Below are positions 34,955 through 44,709 of a stretch of 64,000 bases of DNA, piece by piece. The notes beneath the pieces were generated by a model. It searched no databases, had not been told where the DNA came from, and saw only the letters and a program-made list of their open reading frames with translations. The stretch comes from Pseudomonas arsenicoxydans (GTDB taxonomy: Bacteria > Pseudomonadota > Gammaproteobacteria > Pseudomonadales > Pseudomonadaceae): positions 174,101 to 238,100 of the forward strand of contig NZ_RCZE01000009.1 of NCBI RefSeq assembly GCF_006438915.1, in the 5' to 3' direction. Each line of letters starts with the position of its first letter. The first letter of the stretch is position 1. Made by a program: the position numbers and the translations under genes.

Positions 34955-36313
34955 ATGAAACGCATGCACACACTGTTGACCACCTCCCTGGCACTGGCCT
35001 TCGCCGGTTTCGTCCAGGCCGCCGTGCCCGCCGCCGACGCCGCGAAACTGGGAAGCAACCTGACCGCTGTCGGCGCTGAAAAAGCCGGGAACGCCGATGG
35101 CTCCATTCCGGCCTACACCGGCGGGCTGACCGCTGCACCGGCCGGTTTTAAGACGGGCGACACCTTCCGGCCCGACCCCTATGCCAACGAAAAGCCGCTG
35201 CTGGTGATCGACGGCAAGAACGTCGCTCAGTACAAGGACAAGCTGACCGCCGTCACCGTCGAACTGGCCACGCGTTATCCGAGCTTTCGCGTTGAGGTCT
35301 ATCCGACCCACCGCAGCGTGGCACTGCCTAAAAGTGTGTTGGACAACACCTTGAAGAACGCGACCGGTGCCAAGTCGCTGGAAGGAGGGAACGCCATCGA
35401 GAACGTATTGCCTGGCGTACCGTTCCCGATTCCGCAGTCAGGTGCCGAGGCCATGTGGAACCACCTGCTGCGCTATCAGGGCGTCGCCTATTCCACCAAA
35501 TATGATTCCTGGAACGTGGATTCCTCGGGCTCGCAAAACCTGGCCACCAGTGGCGAAATCGTCAACTCGTTCCCGATTTTCGAAGACCCGAACAAGGTCA
35601 TCGATGGCAAGGACACCTACTTCCAGACGCGCTTGTTCTACACCGGTCCGGCACGCCGTGCGGGCGAGGCGATCCTGCTCAAGGACTCGGCCAACCCGCT
35701 GGAGCAGGCCCGTCGTGCCTGGCAGTACTTGCCAGGGCAACGTCGCGTGAAACTGGCACCGACCCTGGCCTACGACACGCCCAACCCGGGCACCTCAGGT
35801 TCCGGCACCTATGACGACGTGTACGTCTTCAACGGCGCGCTGGATCGCTATGACTGGAAACTGGTCGGCAAGCAGGAAATGATCGTGCCGTACAACACCT
35901 ACGCACTGACCTACCTCAAGGACCCGAAAGCCTTGACCACACCGAACCACCTGGCGCCGCAATTCGTGCGTTGGGAGAAACACCGGGTGTGGGTAGTGGA
36001 AGGCACGCTCAAGGCCGGTGCCCGTCACGTCTACGCCAAGCGTCGCTTCTATCTGGACGAGGACAGCTGGGTGGCTCTGGCCTCTGATCAGTACGACGCC
36101 CGTGGCCAACTGTATCGCGGTTCTTTCAGCTTCCTCTCGCAAAGCTACGACGTGACGACCCCCAACACCACGCCACACGTGATTTATGACCTGGTGGGCG
36201 GGACGTACAACATCAACGGTTTGTCGGGTGCGTACGGCGGCATCAAATACATCGAGCCCCTTGCCAAGTCGCAATGGTCGCCTGATGCGCTGGCCGGTAA
36301 TGGCGTTCGCTAA
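34955..36313 (+). CDS. DUF1329 family protein, periplasmic
   Basis: A 452-residue protein with a signal peptide ending QAA near residue 23. The mature region has NADGSIPAYTGGLT and later ARHVYAKRRFYLDEDSW, features of DUF1329, a family related in fold to LolB/LppX-like lipid carriers. It is 36 bases downstream of the DUF1302 gene. It probably binds and shuttles a hydrophobic ligand in the periplasm between the barrel and the RND protein. That role is inferred from fold relations and the conserved pairing. Confidence 0.9.
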   Translation: MKRMHTLLTTSLALAFAGFVQAAVPAADAAKLGSNLTAVGAEKAGNADGSIPAYTGGLTAAPAGFKTGDTFRPDPYANEKPLLVIDGKNVAQYKDKLTAVTVELATRYPSFRVEVYPTHRSVALPKSVLDNTLKNATGAKSLEGGNAIENVLPGVPFPIPQSGAEAMWNHLLRYQGVAYSTKYDSWNVDSSGSQNLATSGEIVNSFPIFEDPNKVIDGKDTYFQTRLFYTGPARRAGEAILLKDSANPLEQARRAWQYLPGQRRVKLAPTLAYDTPNPGTSGSGTYDDVYVFNGALDRYDWKLVGKQEMIVPYNTYALTYLKDPKALTTPNHLAPQFVRWEKHRVWVVEGTLKAGARHVYAKRRFYLDEDSWVALASDQYDARGQLYRGSFSFLSQSYDVTTPNTTPHVIYDLVGGTYNINGLSGAYGGIKYIEPLAKSQWSPDALAGNGVR

Positions 36314-36383
36314 GTAACGCACCACAAAAGTCTGGGCCGGTGGCGGTAGAGCGCCGGCTTCAGCTTTGGCAAGAGGACGCACC

Positions 36384-37445
36384 ATGTGTTTATTTAAAAC
36401 GCTCGCGCCGCTGATGTTGGTGGTGTGGCAGACGCTTGCGCAGGCCTCGGGGTACGTTGATGTGCTGGACCTGCCCGCCAAGCCCAGTGCATTGGCAGTG
36501 CGCAGCCCTTTGCTCGACGTCGCGAATGCCGGACCGCGTCTGGTCGCGGTCGGGCAGCGTGGCCACATTCTTTATTCCGACGATGCCGGACAGCAATGGC
36601 AACAGTCCTCTGTGCCGGTCAGCAGCGACCTCAACGCCGTGTACTTTCCTTCCCCTGAACAAGGCTGGGCGGTGGGCAATGACGGCGTAATTTTGCACAG
36701 CAGTGACGCGGGCGTGACCTGGAAAAAGCAACTGGACGGTCGTGAGATCGGTGCGTTGCTGGTCCAGCATTATGCGGCGCTGGAGAAGACCGAACCGGCC
36801 AATGAACAATGGCCGCTGCGGTTGGCTGAAGGTCAGCGGCTCGTGGAGGAGGGCGCCGACAAACCCTTGCTGGATGTCTGGTTCGCCGACGACAAAATCG
36901 GTTACGTGGTCGGTGTGTTCAACCTGATCTTGCGCACCGAAGACGGTGGTCAGAGCTGGACCCCGTTTCAGGATCGCACCGACAACCCTCAGAACTTTCA
37001 CTTGAACGCCATCACCTCGACCGGTGACGCGCTGTACATCGTTGGCGAGCAAGGCCTGGTGTTGAAATGGGACGCCCCGCATCAGCGTTTCGCCGCCTTG
37101 AACACACCGTATCAGGGCAGTTTCTTCGGCGTTGTCGGCAAGCCTGGCGAAGTCATCGTCTTCGGCCTGCGCGGTAATGCCTTGCGCAGCACCGACGGCG
37201 GGATGAGCTGGACGCCGTTTGACACCGGCCTGCAAATCAGTGTCACCGCCGCCGCGATTGACGCCCAAGGTCACTATCGGCTGTTCACCCAGGCCGGGCA
37301 CATGCTGGTCGATCAGTCCAACAACGCCAAGCTGCAATTGATGCCGCAACAGACCCTGTCACCGGTGGCCGGTGCTGCGCTGGCCCGCGACGGTTCGCTG
37401 ATCCTGGTGGGCAATCGTGGTGTGCGCACGCTGTCCCTTCAATAA
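36384..37445 (+). CDS. YCF48/BNR-repeat beta-propeller protein, exported
   Basis: A 353-residue protein with a signal peptide (LAQASG near residue 22) and repeated propeller blades of the form GQQWQQ, GVTWKKQ, GQSWTPF and GMSWTPF at about 60-90 residue intervals. Such repeats match YCF48-related photosystem-assembly-like proteins. In this gene order it accompanies DUF1302, DUF1329 and an RND protein, and is likely a periplasmic scaffold of that envelope assembly. AGAGGA precedes the ATG. It ends 28 bases before the RND gene. Confidence 0.88.
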   Translation: MCLFKTLAPLMLVVWQTLAQASGYVDVLDLPAKPSALAVRSPLLDVANAGPRLVAVGQRGHILYSDDAGQQWQQSSVPVSSDLNAVYFPSPEQGWAVGNDGVILHSSDAGVTWKKQLDGREIGALLVQHYAALEKTEPANEQWPLRLAEGQRLVEEGADKPLLDVWFADDKIGYVVGVFNLILRTEDGGQSWTPFQDRTDNPQNFHLNAITSTGDALYIVGEQGLVLKWDAPHQRFAALNTPYQGSFFGVVGKPGEVIVFGLRGNALRSTDGGMSWTPFDTGLQISVTAAAIDAQGHYRLFTQAGHMLVDQSNNAKLQLMPQQTLSPVAGAALARDGSLILVGNRGVRTLSLQ

Positions 37446-37473
37446 CAATAAGATCCAGAGCGAGTACCCAGAC

Positions 37474-40020
37474 ATGGCCACTACCAAGCAAGACAACATG
37501 CCGGTGATCCGCGATCTGCGCGACTTTGATCGGCGCTCCGGCAACCTGCTGGAACGGCTGGTGTTCAACTACCGCCCGCTGTTCATTGTGCTCATGACCC
37601 TGGCGACTCTGGTGCTGGGCTACATGGCGGTCACCCGTCTGGAGCTGCGCCCCAGCTTCGAAAAAATGATTCCGCAGAGCCAGCCGTACATCCAGAATTT
37701 CCTCGAGAACCGCCAGTCGTTGCGTGGTTTGGGCAACTCGGTGCGGGTGGTGGTGGAAAACACTCAGGGCGACATCTTCGACCCTGAGTACCTGAATGTG
37801 CTCAAGCAGGTCAACGACGAACTGTTCCTCACCGAAGGCGTCGACCGCGCCTGGATGAAGTCGCTGTGGACACCCGCCGTGCGCTGGACTGAAGTGACGG
37901 AAGAGGGCTTTCAGGGCGGTCCGGTGATGCCCGACAGTTATCAGGGCTCACCGTCGGACATCGAACAACTGCGCCAGAACATCTCCCGTGCCGGGATCGT
38001 CGGCAGCCTGGTCGCCAGCGACTTCAAATCGAGCATGCTCATCGTGCCGTTGCTGGACAAAGCCACTGCCACCGGCCAGAGCATCAACTATCACGCGTTC
38101 TCGCAGATGCTCGAAGAGCAGTTGCGCGACAAGATCGAATACGCCGGTGACAGCGCCGCGCGCAAGTCCGGTGTGGAAGGCAAAGGTCACTACAAGATTC
38201 GGGTGATCGGCTTCGCCAAATTGATGGGCGACCTGATCGATGGCCTGATTCAGGTGATGATGTTTTTCGGCCTGGCGGTCGTGACTTCGCTGGTGATCAT
38301 TTTCGCCTACACCCGCTGCGTGCGCAGCACCTTGCTGGTGGTGGGCTGCTCGCTGATTGCGGTGGTCTGGCAGCTGGGCATCGTCGCCTGGCTGGGTTAC
38401 GCCATCGACCCGTATTCGGTGCTGGTGCCGTTCCTGATCTTCGCCATCGGTGTGTCCCACGCCGCGCAGAAGATGAACGGCATCATGCAGGACATCGCCC
38501 GTGGCACCCATAAACTGATCGCCGCACGCTACACCTTCCGCCGTCTGTTCATCGCCGGCGTCACCGCGCTGCTGGCCGATGCCGTAGGTTTCGCGGTATT
38601 GATGCTAATCGACATTCCGGTGATCCAGGACTTGGCAATCACAGCCAGCATTGGTGTCGCGGTGCTGATCTTCACCTCGCTGTTGCTGATGCCGGTGGCG
38701 CTGTCGTACGTCGGCGTCGGTGCCAAGGCTGCCGAGCGCGCCTTGAAAATCGACACCCGCGCGGCCGCGCATAAAGGGTTTGGCAAACTTTGGGACAAAC
38801 TGGATCGCTTCACCACAGCCAGGTGGGCCACCGGCGCCGTCCTGGCGGCAGCCTTGCTGGGCATCGGTGGTTTTGCGGTCAGCCAGCACCTGAAGATCGG
38901 CGACCTCGACAGCGGCGCCCCGGAGTTGCGGGCGGACTCGCGCTACAACCGCGACAACGCCTACATCACCCAGCATTACGCGCTGTCCAGCGACCTGTTC
39001 GCGGTGATGATCAAGACCGCGCCGGAAGGTTGCCTGAACTACAAGACGTTGGTGTTGGCTGACCGGCTGGCCTGGGAGCTGCAACAATATCCCGGCGTAC
39101 AGGCGACGGCTTCGCTGGTCAACGCGGTGCGGCAAATCACCGCCGGCACCTACGAGGGCAACCCCAAGCTCAACAGCATCCAGCGCAACCAGGACGTGTT
39201 GAACTACGCCGCGCAGCAAGCTTCGGTCAACTCGCCGGAGCTGTTCAACACTGATTGCTCACTGATGCCGGTGATCGCCTTCCTCAAGGATCACAAGGCC
39301 GAAACCCTCGACGCCGTGGTCGCCATTGCCGACCAGTTCGCCAAGGAAAACAGCACCGACGATCGCCAGTTCCTCCTCGCTGCCGGCAGCGCCGGGATCG
39401 AAGCGGCGACCAACATCGTGGTGCGCGAGGCCAATCACACCATGCTGCTGTACGTATACGCGGCGGTGACCTTGTTCTGCCTCATCACCTTCCGCAGCTG
39501 GCGCGCCACGCTGGTGGCGCTGTTGCCGTTGGTGCTGACCTCGATCCTCTGCGAAGCCTTGATGGTGGCGATGGGCATCGGCGTGAAAGTCGCGACCCTG
39601 CCGGTGATCGCGTTGGGTGTGGGCATCGGCGTGGATTACGCGTTGTACTTGCTCAGCGTGCAGCTGCAGTTCCAGCGTCAAGGCTTGCCGCTGTCCCAGG
39701 CTTACCGCAACGCGGTGTCGTTCACCGGTCGCGTCGTCGGTCTGGTCGGCATCACCCTGGCGGCCGGTGTGGTGTGCTGGGCCTGGTCGCCGATCAAGTT
39801 CCAGGCCGACATGGGCATCCTGCTGACCTTCATGTTCCTGTGGAACATGCTCGGCGCATTGATCCTGATTCCAGCGCTGTCGCATTTTCTTCTGCGTACA
39901 CATCACGTATTGGGCGAGAAAGCGGGGGAGAAGGAATTTGTAGTGGGTCGCGGTCGAGCGGAGATCGACGGTGAACAATCGGTCTCATTTAAACAAGAAA
40001 AATCGCCAGTGTTTAAATGA
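37474..40020 (+). CDS. RND/MMPL superfamily transporter
   Basis: An 848-residue inner-membrane protein with a large periplasmic loop after TM1 (LELRPSFEKMIPQSQPYIQ onward), a block of five helices (about 260-440), a second loop, and a second helical block near the C-terminus with ALGVGIGVDYALYLLS. This is the MMPL/HAE3-type half-size RND layout. Homologues act on lipids, steroids and hopanoids. It closes the four-gene envelope module and likely moves the hydrophobic ligand using the proton gradient. ATG 37474 is preferred to the longer frame that overlaps the propeller gene. Confidence 0.9.
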   Translation: MATTKQDNMPVIRDLRDFDRRSGNLLERLVFNYRPLFIVLMTLATLVLGYMAVTRLELRPSFEKMIPQSQPYIQNFLENRQSLRGLGNSVRVVVENTQGDIFDPEYLNVLKQVNDELFLTEGVDRAWMKSLWTPAVRWTEVTEEGFQGGPVMPDSYQGSPSDIEQLRQNISRAGIVGSLVASDFKSSMLIVPLLDKATATGQSINYHAFSQMLEEQLRDKIEYAGDSAARKSGVEGKGHYKIRVIGFAKLMGDLIDGLIQVMMFFGLAVVTSLVIIFAYTRCVRSTLLVVGCSLIAVVWQLGIVAWLGYAIDPYSVLVPFLIFAIGVSHAAQKMNGIMQDIARGTHKLIAARYTFRRLFIAGVTALLADAVGFAVLMLIDIPVIQDLAITASIGVAVLIFTSLLLMPVALSYVGVGAKAAERALKIDTRAAAHKGFGKLWDKLDRFTTARWATGAVLAAALLGIGGFAVSQHLKIGDLDSGAPELRADSRYNRDNAYITQHYALSSDLFAVMIKTAPEGCLNYKTLVLADRLAWELQQYPGVQATASLVNAVRQITAGTYEGNPKLNSIQRNQDVLNYAAQQASVNSPELFNTDCSLMPVIAFLKDHKAETLDAVVAIADQFAKENSTDDRQFLLAAGSAGIEAATNIVVREANHTMLLYVYAAVTLFCLITFRSWRATLVALLPLVLTSILCEALMVAMGIGVKVATLPVIALGVGIGVDYALYLLSVQLQFQRQGLPLSQAYRNAVSFTGRVVGLVGITLAAGVVCWAWSPIKFQADMGILLTFMFLWNMLGALILIPALSHFLLRTHHVLGEKAGEKEFVVGRGRAEIDGEQSVSFKQEKSPVFK

Positions 40021-40533
40021 GGCTTTCGGTTACGAGCAAGAGGCTACAACGCCTTGCGCCAACACCTACGGGAAAGACAGAATCCGCCGGCTTGTGTGTA
40101 GTGAGTCATGGTCTTATCGTTTCCTTGTCGCTGATAATCAGCGGTCGGGCTTGGAAACTCGACGGGTAAACGACACGAAGGCACCTTTCATAACGTACTT
40201 TTTTGCACGATGTGCATTCCGTTATGGCGGCTGCGCGTGGGAGACCTTATAGGTCTGCCGGGCTCGTTTACCCTGGTTTTCCAACCTGCGTACAGCAGCC
40301 ACCCCTTCGCTTGGAAACGAACGTGGCAACTCCATCGATAAACGAGGGGAAGGGGAGTCGCGCTATGCCTTGCTGGGCATTTCAAACTGCATCATGGTGG
40401 CGGAGATTACCGCGAACGGTGTGCTGGATAAAATAGAGCCAACCGCGCAATCGCAATCCTGTGGCGAGGGAATCTATCTAATGGAATCAGCGCCTGAAAA
40501 ACACCGATGAATCGTTCTTCAAAGGAGATACAC
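40021..40533. other. Intergenic stretch without a credible gene
   Basis: Just over 500 bases after the RND gene. Short frames here have no start signal or recognisable product. Near 40461 there is a fragment, CTGTGGCGAGGGA, equal to the start of the REP subtype at 4631, without its inverted partner. No terminator with a T-run is seen. Confidence 0.6.
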
Positions 40534-40968
40534 ATGACATCAGGACAATGTCTTTGCGGCGCCATACGCTTTTCTCTAGCAGTTGAACCACGATTCTTCT
40601 ACCGCTGCCATTGCACCCTGTGCCGCAAGCAAACCGGGGTCGGCCATAACCTCGCCACGCTGGTCAACGCGCGCGACTTCCGATGGGAGGAAGGACAAGA
40701 CGCGATCACCAGTTGGCGCAAACCCAGCGGCTACAGAAATGACTTTTGCTCACAATGTGGCTCGACCGTGCCCAATGCACTGCGCGAATCACCTTACTTC
40801 TGGATTCCGCTTGGACTTCTCGATGCCAGACTGAGCGTGGAGTGTGTGGGCGATTTCTGCACCAACGACGCGATGCCATGGGATGCGCAACGGTCGGAAA
40901 TAAGTCATGACGCCGCCCCCAAGTCACTTGGGTTTCTTCTGGATGAACTTCAGGTCAACGATGATTGA
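40534..40968 (+). CDS. GFA/CENP-V family zinc protein
   Basis: A 144-residue protein of the glutathione-dependent formaldehyde-activating (GFA)/CENP-V family. The zinc-binding cysteines are visible in CLCGAIRF (near 6-13), CHCTLCRKQTG (near 27-37) and FCSQCGS (near 71-77). AAAGGAG stands 7 bases before the ATG at 40534. Most members have no proven function beyond glutathione or zinc binding. It stands alone between the RND gene and an AT-rich segment, so context adds nothing. Confidence 0.9.
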   Translation: MTSGQCLCGAIRFSLAVEPRFFYRCHCTLCRKQTGVGHNLATLVNARDFRWEEGQDAITSWRKPSGYRNDFCSQCGSTVPNALRESPYFWIPLGLLDARLSVECVGDFCTNDAMPWDAQRSEISHDAAPKSLGFLLDELQVNDD

Positions 40969-41178
40969 CTCAGTCACTTGGGCAGCATAGTGATTGGTTG
41001 TTTTTTGCCTGGCAATTAAGGCCGAAACTACCCAAAGCCGTCAGCCGGTAGTGCAGCGGCTGCAAAGGGGTGAAGAAATCAACAAGCAATTGCATAGCTG
41101 CGATTGAGCGTGCAGAGCGAATGCGGATTCGCAAGTTAAAGCCCAAAAAGCACGAACTCAATCGTCTGGCTGTGTTGC

Positions 41179-41982
41179 TTATTTTTTCTTCTTGATTAAT
41201 TTGGTTATGTAGTAATTGAGGCTGAAACGATCTTTGGGCCTTGGTTTGTAGTGGGTTTTGTTTCTTTGCGTTGGATCGATCGCCAAGGTACACGCGGTAT
41301 AGTAATAAAGCGCTATCGACCTGCGAGTAATGTGCTCTGGAGTTGTCAAGGGCTCTGGGTGCCCATGATTGCTGTCTTTGTCGGTATTAAAAATGACGCA
41401 GCGATTGTAGATAGGCAGGATTTTTTTAAGACAGGTCTTCATGTGGACATCCCACAGTTCCAGATTGCCTCCATATTCTTCTTTCCAGTCTTCATTTAGA
41501 TAAATAATAATATTCAGTCTGCGCTCGATATTAAGCTTTTTGTTGAGCCTGAAGTCCGAGTGCACCCCCAGGAAACCACCGCTTTTCGTTTCATGCAAGC
41601 CGCCACCGGTAAAGTAGGGGTCAGGTATCAAACCTTCGATACCTGTTAATTTCTCAAGAAATTGCAGCATGGGCGCGGAGTTGAAAGCATTGAAAATAGT
41701 CTTCAAAAATGGAGAGCATTCGTTTGGACTGATTTGGCGTTTTAGTTGCCCTTTATAGCCGCGCTCGTAGAGCATCTCGTTGTTGGTTGGCTCGACGGGA
41801 AAATTTGAGCAAATACTTGCAATCAGATCTTCGTGTAAGAAGTTGTCGATGATTATGTGCGGAAATGGCGTAGCCTGAACGTAGTGGCTAGCCAATGAGT
41901 CACCAAAAGCACTGGCGTTGTTCTGGTCGAAATCAAGCTCCGGTGAAAGGGTGATGGGTAGTGCTTGAGTGATGACTGCCAT
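41179..41982 (-). CDS. 2-oxoglutarate/Fe(II)-dependent oxygenase, prolyl-4-hydroxylase-like
   Basis: A 267-residue oxygenase. The iron ligands are H141 and D143 (GVHSDFR) with a distal histidine in NHGHPEP (H206 or H208), and R220/R221 (ITRRSIALYYY) for 2-oxoglutarate. Relatives hydroxylate peptidyl or glycan substrates. The gene is clearly AT-richer than its surroundings and has a Lys-rich C-terminus (LIKKKK), which suggests acquisition by transfer. Next on the same strand, 82 bases upstream, is a GT2 glycosyltransferase of similar composition. The two may modify a surface polymer, which is inference. Confidence 0.88.
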   Translation of the reverse strand: MAVITQALPITLSPELDFDQNNASAFGDSLASHYVQATPFPHIIIDNFLHEDLIASICSNFPVEPTNNEMLYERGYKGQLKRQISPNECSPFLKTIFNAFNSAPMLQFLEKLTGIEGLIPDPYFTGGGLHETKSGGFLGVHSDFRLNKKLNIERRLNIIIYLNEDWKEEYGGNLELWDVHMKTCLKKILPIYNRCVIFNTDKDSNHGHPEPLTTPEHITRRSIALYYYTACTLAIDPTQRNKTHYKPRPKDRFSLNYYITKLIKKKK

Positions 41983-42064
41983 TGTTTCTCCGATAACTTA
42001 ATACAACGTCTTTTGGGTGACTTAAAGCAAAGTCGAACGCACGGATCGTGCATGCCGGTGTCGC

Positions 42065-42874
42065 TTAAGTTTTACTGTCAACTTTGTTCAGGCGCTTAAG
42101 TATATTATTGTACATTTTGGTTCGTCTATGAGACTTTCCATAGCCGCCAGCCGCTGCGACAGTACCCGACTGGATATGATCAAGATAGCTGAAGATTTTA
42201 CGTGGCGATAAAGTTTCAATGACATAGCCAAGCTCGCTCATGCGGTCTTGAAGGGTATATCCAGGAACACGATCATCCATCGAAAAGTGCATACCGTGCT
42301 GTTTTACGAGTTTGCAGTTCCATAATGTGCAGAAGCTCTTCAAATAGATCTCTCTATAGGGTTTTGGTTCTCTGGACTGTAATCCCATAGAGGTTTTAAG
42401 GCGTCTGTAATGATGTTTCAGTAGTCGTGAACTAAAGCGCCAAGCTGTTCTAACGGTGCCCCGATTTATTTGTTCTACACAGCCGATGGCTACAACTTCT
42501 TTATTTTTATCACACTTGTTTAGCATCATCGGGAAGACATTTTTATCGAAAATAAATGTGTCGGTATGCATTAAGAACAAATAATCAGTATCTATTCGCT
42601 CCAAAACCAGGTCGAGTGCTTTGCCGTGTGCGATATGGCCTGGTTCTGGTTCAGGAACAGATCGTTCGATTAAGTTGATCCAGTCAAGTGTTCGTAAGTA
42701 TTGGGTGCTTTCATCAGCCGAATAGTTATCAACCACCCATATCGGAACATTGGTGCCGCCTAGGTGCTGGTGCAGCAACTCTAAGCATATCTTAGTGATT
42801 TCTGGTGTTTTGTAATTCACTATGACTATGCTGAAATTGTTTGGGGGTTCAGTTGGTAAGCTAGTACTGTTCAT
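42065..42874 (-). CDS. GT2 family glycosyltransferase
   Basis: A 269-residue GT-A fold protein. It starts FSIVIVNYKTPEITKICLELL, the nucleotide-sugar binding strand of GT2 enzymes. The metal-binding acidic motif is probably HTDTF in LFLMHTDTFIFD. It is short and lacks membrane helices, as in rhamnosyl- or O-antigen-type transferases. The ATG at 42872-42874 replaces an upstream TTG. Low GC and rare codons mark it, with the adjacent oxygenase, as foreign to the window. Acceptor and sugar cannot be told. Confidence 0.88.
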   Translation of the reverse strand: MNSTSLPTEPPNNFSIVIVNYKTPEITKICLELLHQHLGGTNVPIWVVDNYSADESTQYLRTLDWINLIERSVPEPEPGHIAHGKALDLVLERIDTDYLFLMHTDTFIFDKNVFPMMLNKCDKNKEVVAIGCVEQINRGTVRTAWRFSSRLLKHHYRRLKTSMGLQSREPKPYREIYLKSFCTLWNCKLVKQHGMHFSMDDRVPGYTLQDRMSELGYVIETLSPRKIFSYLDHIQSGTVAAAGGYGKSHRRTKMYNNILKRLNKVDSKT

Positions 42875-43868
42875 TGTTCGGGTACTCAATCATATTATAT
42901 TTATAGGTGGGGGTTATTGAGTCTGTATCCGGGTTCGAGTATTTGTCTGTCCAGGTTTTGCGCACCTACAAAGTTAAATTTTCAAGTAACTTTGTCATGC
43001 GCTAAATCAACATGCCTCACTCGCGCCTGATAAAGAGCAGTGGATGCGACCCTCATCGTATAAGGATCCACTCTATAGGTAAACATCTATGAAATAATTC
43101 GTTACATCGAAATGCTGGTCAGGTATGTCCACCCGGTATATTCGAATGTGCACAACGTCTCGGATCCTGAGACAGCTGAAGCTATCGTTCATGCTGCACG
43201 GTTAGCAAGACCCTCCGCTATCGTTGGCTTGAAGCTGCAAATTAAAGTGTCCAGGCACCTCGACAAGCCATACAAGAGTCTTCACCGCGATGACGGGTTT
43301 GTCAGCAGCGAGTGAAGTGAATGGCTTGATGCAGCGTTCTCAAGCTTGACGATCGTCCGTATATGGCCATTAGCTGCCTGCCGCGAAGGGCAGCTTCACG
43401 CCCTGAGGAAGTCAGTCAACCAAAATCGGGGTTCTTGAGGTGTGATGAGCCACGCTTCCTCAAGGCATTCAAATAGGTGGTTTCTTCGTAGAGCGTCCTT
43501 GTCTGCCAGGCCCGATACAGAACCGGAATCCACGTACTACGCGAGTGCGCGTACGGCAACCTGCTAGGTACTCCCTTTGGCGTGTCGCGATGTAGGCATT
43601 TCGCGCCATCAGCATTCAGGAGCAAGTTTTTTTGTTCACCTCGCTAGCCGTCATACGCGTCTGCAGCAAGGAAAGTCCGTTCAATACCGGTTGCTTCGAT
43701 GCATAGCGTTTGAGCGTGCCCTTTCGGGAAAACGAACGATGGTAGCGGAGCAAAAAATCCACAGATGAACGGTATTGAAATAATTGCTCCACTGGCTTAG
43801 TCTCAATCTCACGTTGTACGAGATCAACCGCTGTTAGCACCTAAAACAACAAACAATCAGGAGCAAAC
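42875..43868. other. About 1 kb without a credible gene; possible decayed sequence
   Basis: The part next to the GT2 gene is AT-rich; from about 43100 the composition returns towards normal. Only short frames exist on both strands (67-74 codons), without ribosome sites. One minus frame at 43416-43625 (with TRTLYEETTYLNALRKRG) has a protein-like composition and could be a remnant of a longer gene, perhaps a transposase, but I cannot support that. The last part holds the leader of the binding-protein gene. Confidence 0.5.
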
Positions 43869-44645
43869 ATGAAAGCGAAAGTGATGTTGGGATTGTTCAT
43901 GGCAGCCGCAGTTTCACTGCCAGCCTGGGCCGCGGACTGGACCGTAGGGGCTAACGTTGGCAACGTGCCTTGGGAATTTCAGGATTCCAAAGGCGAGTTT
44001 GTCGGCTTCGAGGTCGATGTTGTAAAAGAGGTGGCAAAACGCGCCGGAAAAAGCGTCGAGTTCGTCAATATCCCCTTCAACGGCCTGTTCAGCGCCGTGC
44101 AATCCAACCGTGTCGATATCGCAATCTCCTCAATCACCATTACCCCGAAACGCCTGGAGTCGGTAGCCTTTGCGCAGCCTTACTTCGACAGCGACCAGTC
44201 GCTCACCGCACTGACCACTTCCAAGGTCAAAAGCCTGGCTGACATGAAAGACAAGGTGGTGGGTGTCGATACTGGCTCGACGGGTGACATGTGGATTAAC
44301 CAACATAAGGATGAGTACAAGTTTGCCGATGTTTCGCGTTATGAAGGGCTATCGCCAGCCATGCTCGATCTGGCTTCCGGACGAATCGATGGCTACCTCA
44401 GCGACATTCCGGCAGTGCTCTACTACATCAAGGACAAGCCGCAATACACCATCATTGCTCGAATCCCTACCGGTGAACGCTACTCGCTGATGCACGCCAA
44501 AGGCTGGGCGATGAGCGATCAGGTCAACGACATCATCAGCAAGATGAAACAAGACGGCACGCTCGGAAAAATCCACAAAGAGTGGTTCGGCACCGACGCC
44601 GATAAAGATTCCAGCACCCTGAAAGTGACCGCTGTCCTCAAGTAA
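43869..44645 (+). CDS. ABC transporter amino-acid binding protein, cluster at 44 kb
   Basis: A 258-residue family 3 solute-binding protein. The signal peptide ends at PAWA-A near residue 21. The mature part has NVPWEFQDSKGEFVGFEVDV, the usual ligand-binding start, and SSITITPKRLESVAFAQPYF. CAGGAG stands ahead of the ATG. It is followed by one permease, an ATPase and a class V PLP enzyme, so the ligand is probably an amino acid or amide that this enzyme processes. Confidence 0.93.
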   Translation: MKAKVMLGLFMAAAVSLPAWAADWTVGANVGNVPWEFQDSKGEFVGFEVDVVKEVAKRAGKSVEFVNIPFNGLFSAVQSNRVDIAISSITITPKRLESVAFAQPYFDSDQSLTALTTSKVKSLADMKDKVVGVDTGSTGDMWINQHKDEYKFADVSRYEGLSPAMLDLASGRIDGYLSDIPAVLYYIKDKPQYTIIARIPTGERYSLMHAKGWAMSDQVNDIISKMKQDGTLGKIHKEWFGTDADKDSSTLKVTAVLK

Positions 44646-44709
44646 GCCCTGCTGATGATGCATGCAAGTGGCGACACCCGTTCGCCACTTGTATTGACCG
44701 AGGTATCCC

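Noticed and set aside
39450..39462. ACGTATACGCG inside the RND gene as another hydroxyproline operator
   Set aside because: Lies within coding sequence and lacks the flanking ATTTC/GATAT bases shared by the real sites.
39971..40252. 93-codon plus frame after the RND gene
   Set aside because: Overlaps the RND gene end, lacks a ribosome site and shows no recognisable features.
40461..40473. REP-like CTGTGGCGAGGGA as a REPIN
   Set aside because: Only one short arm is present and the inverse is not found nearby.
42940..42955. GGGTTCGAGTA resembling a tRNA T-loop
   Set aside because: No acceptor stem, anticodon arm or CCA context can be folded around it.
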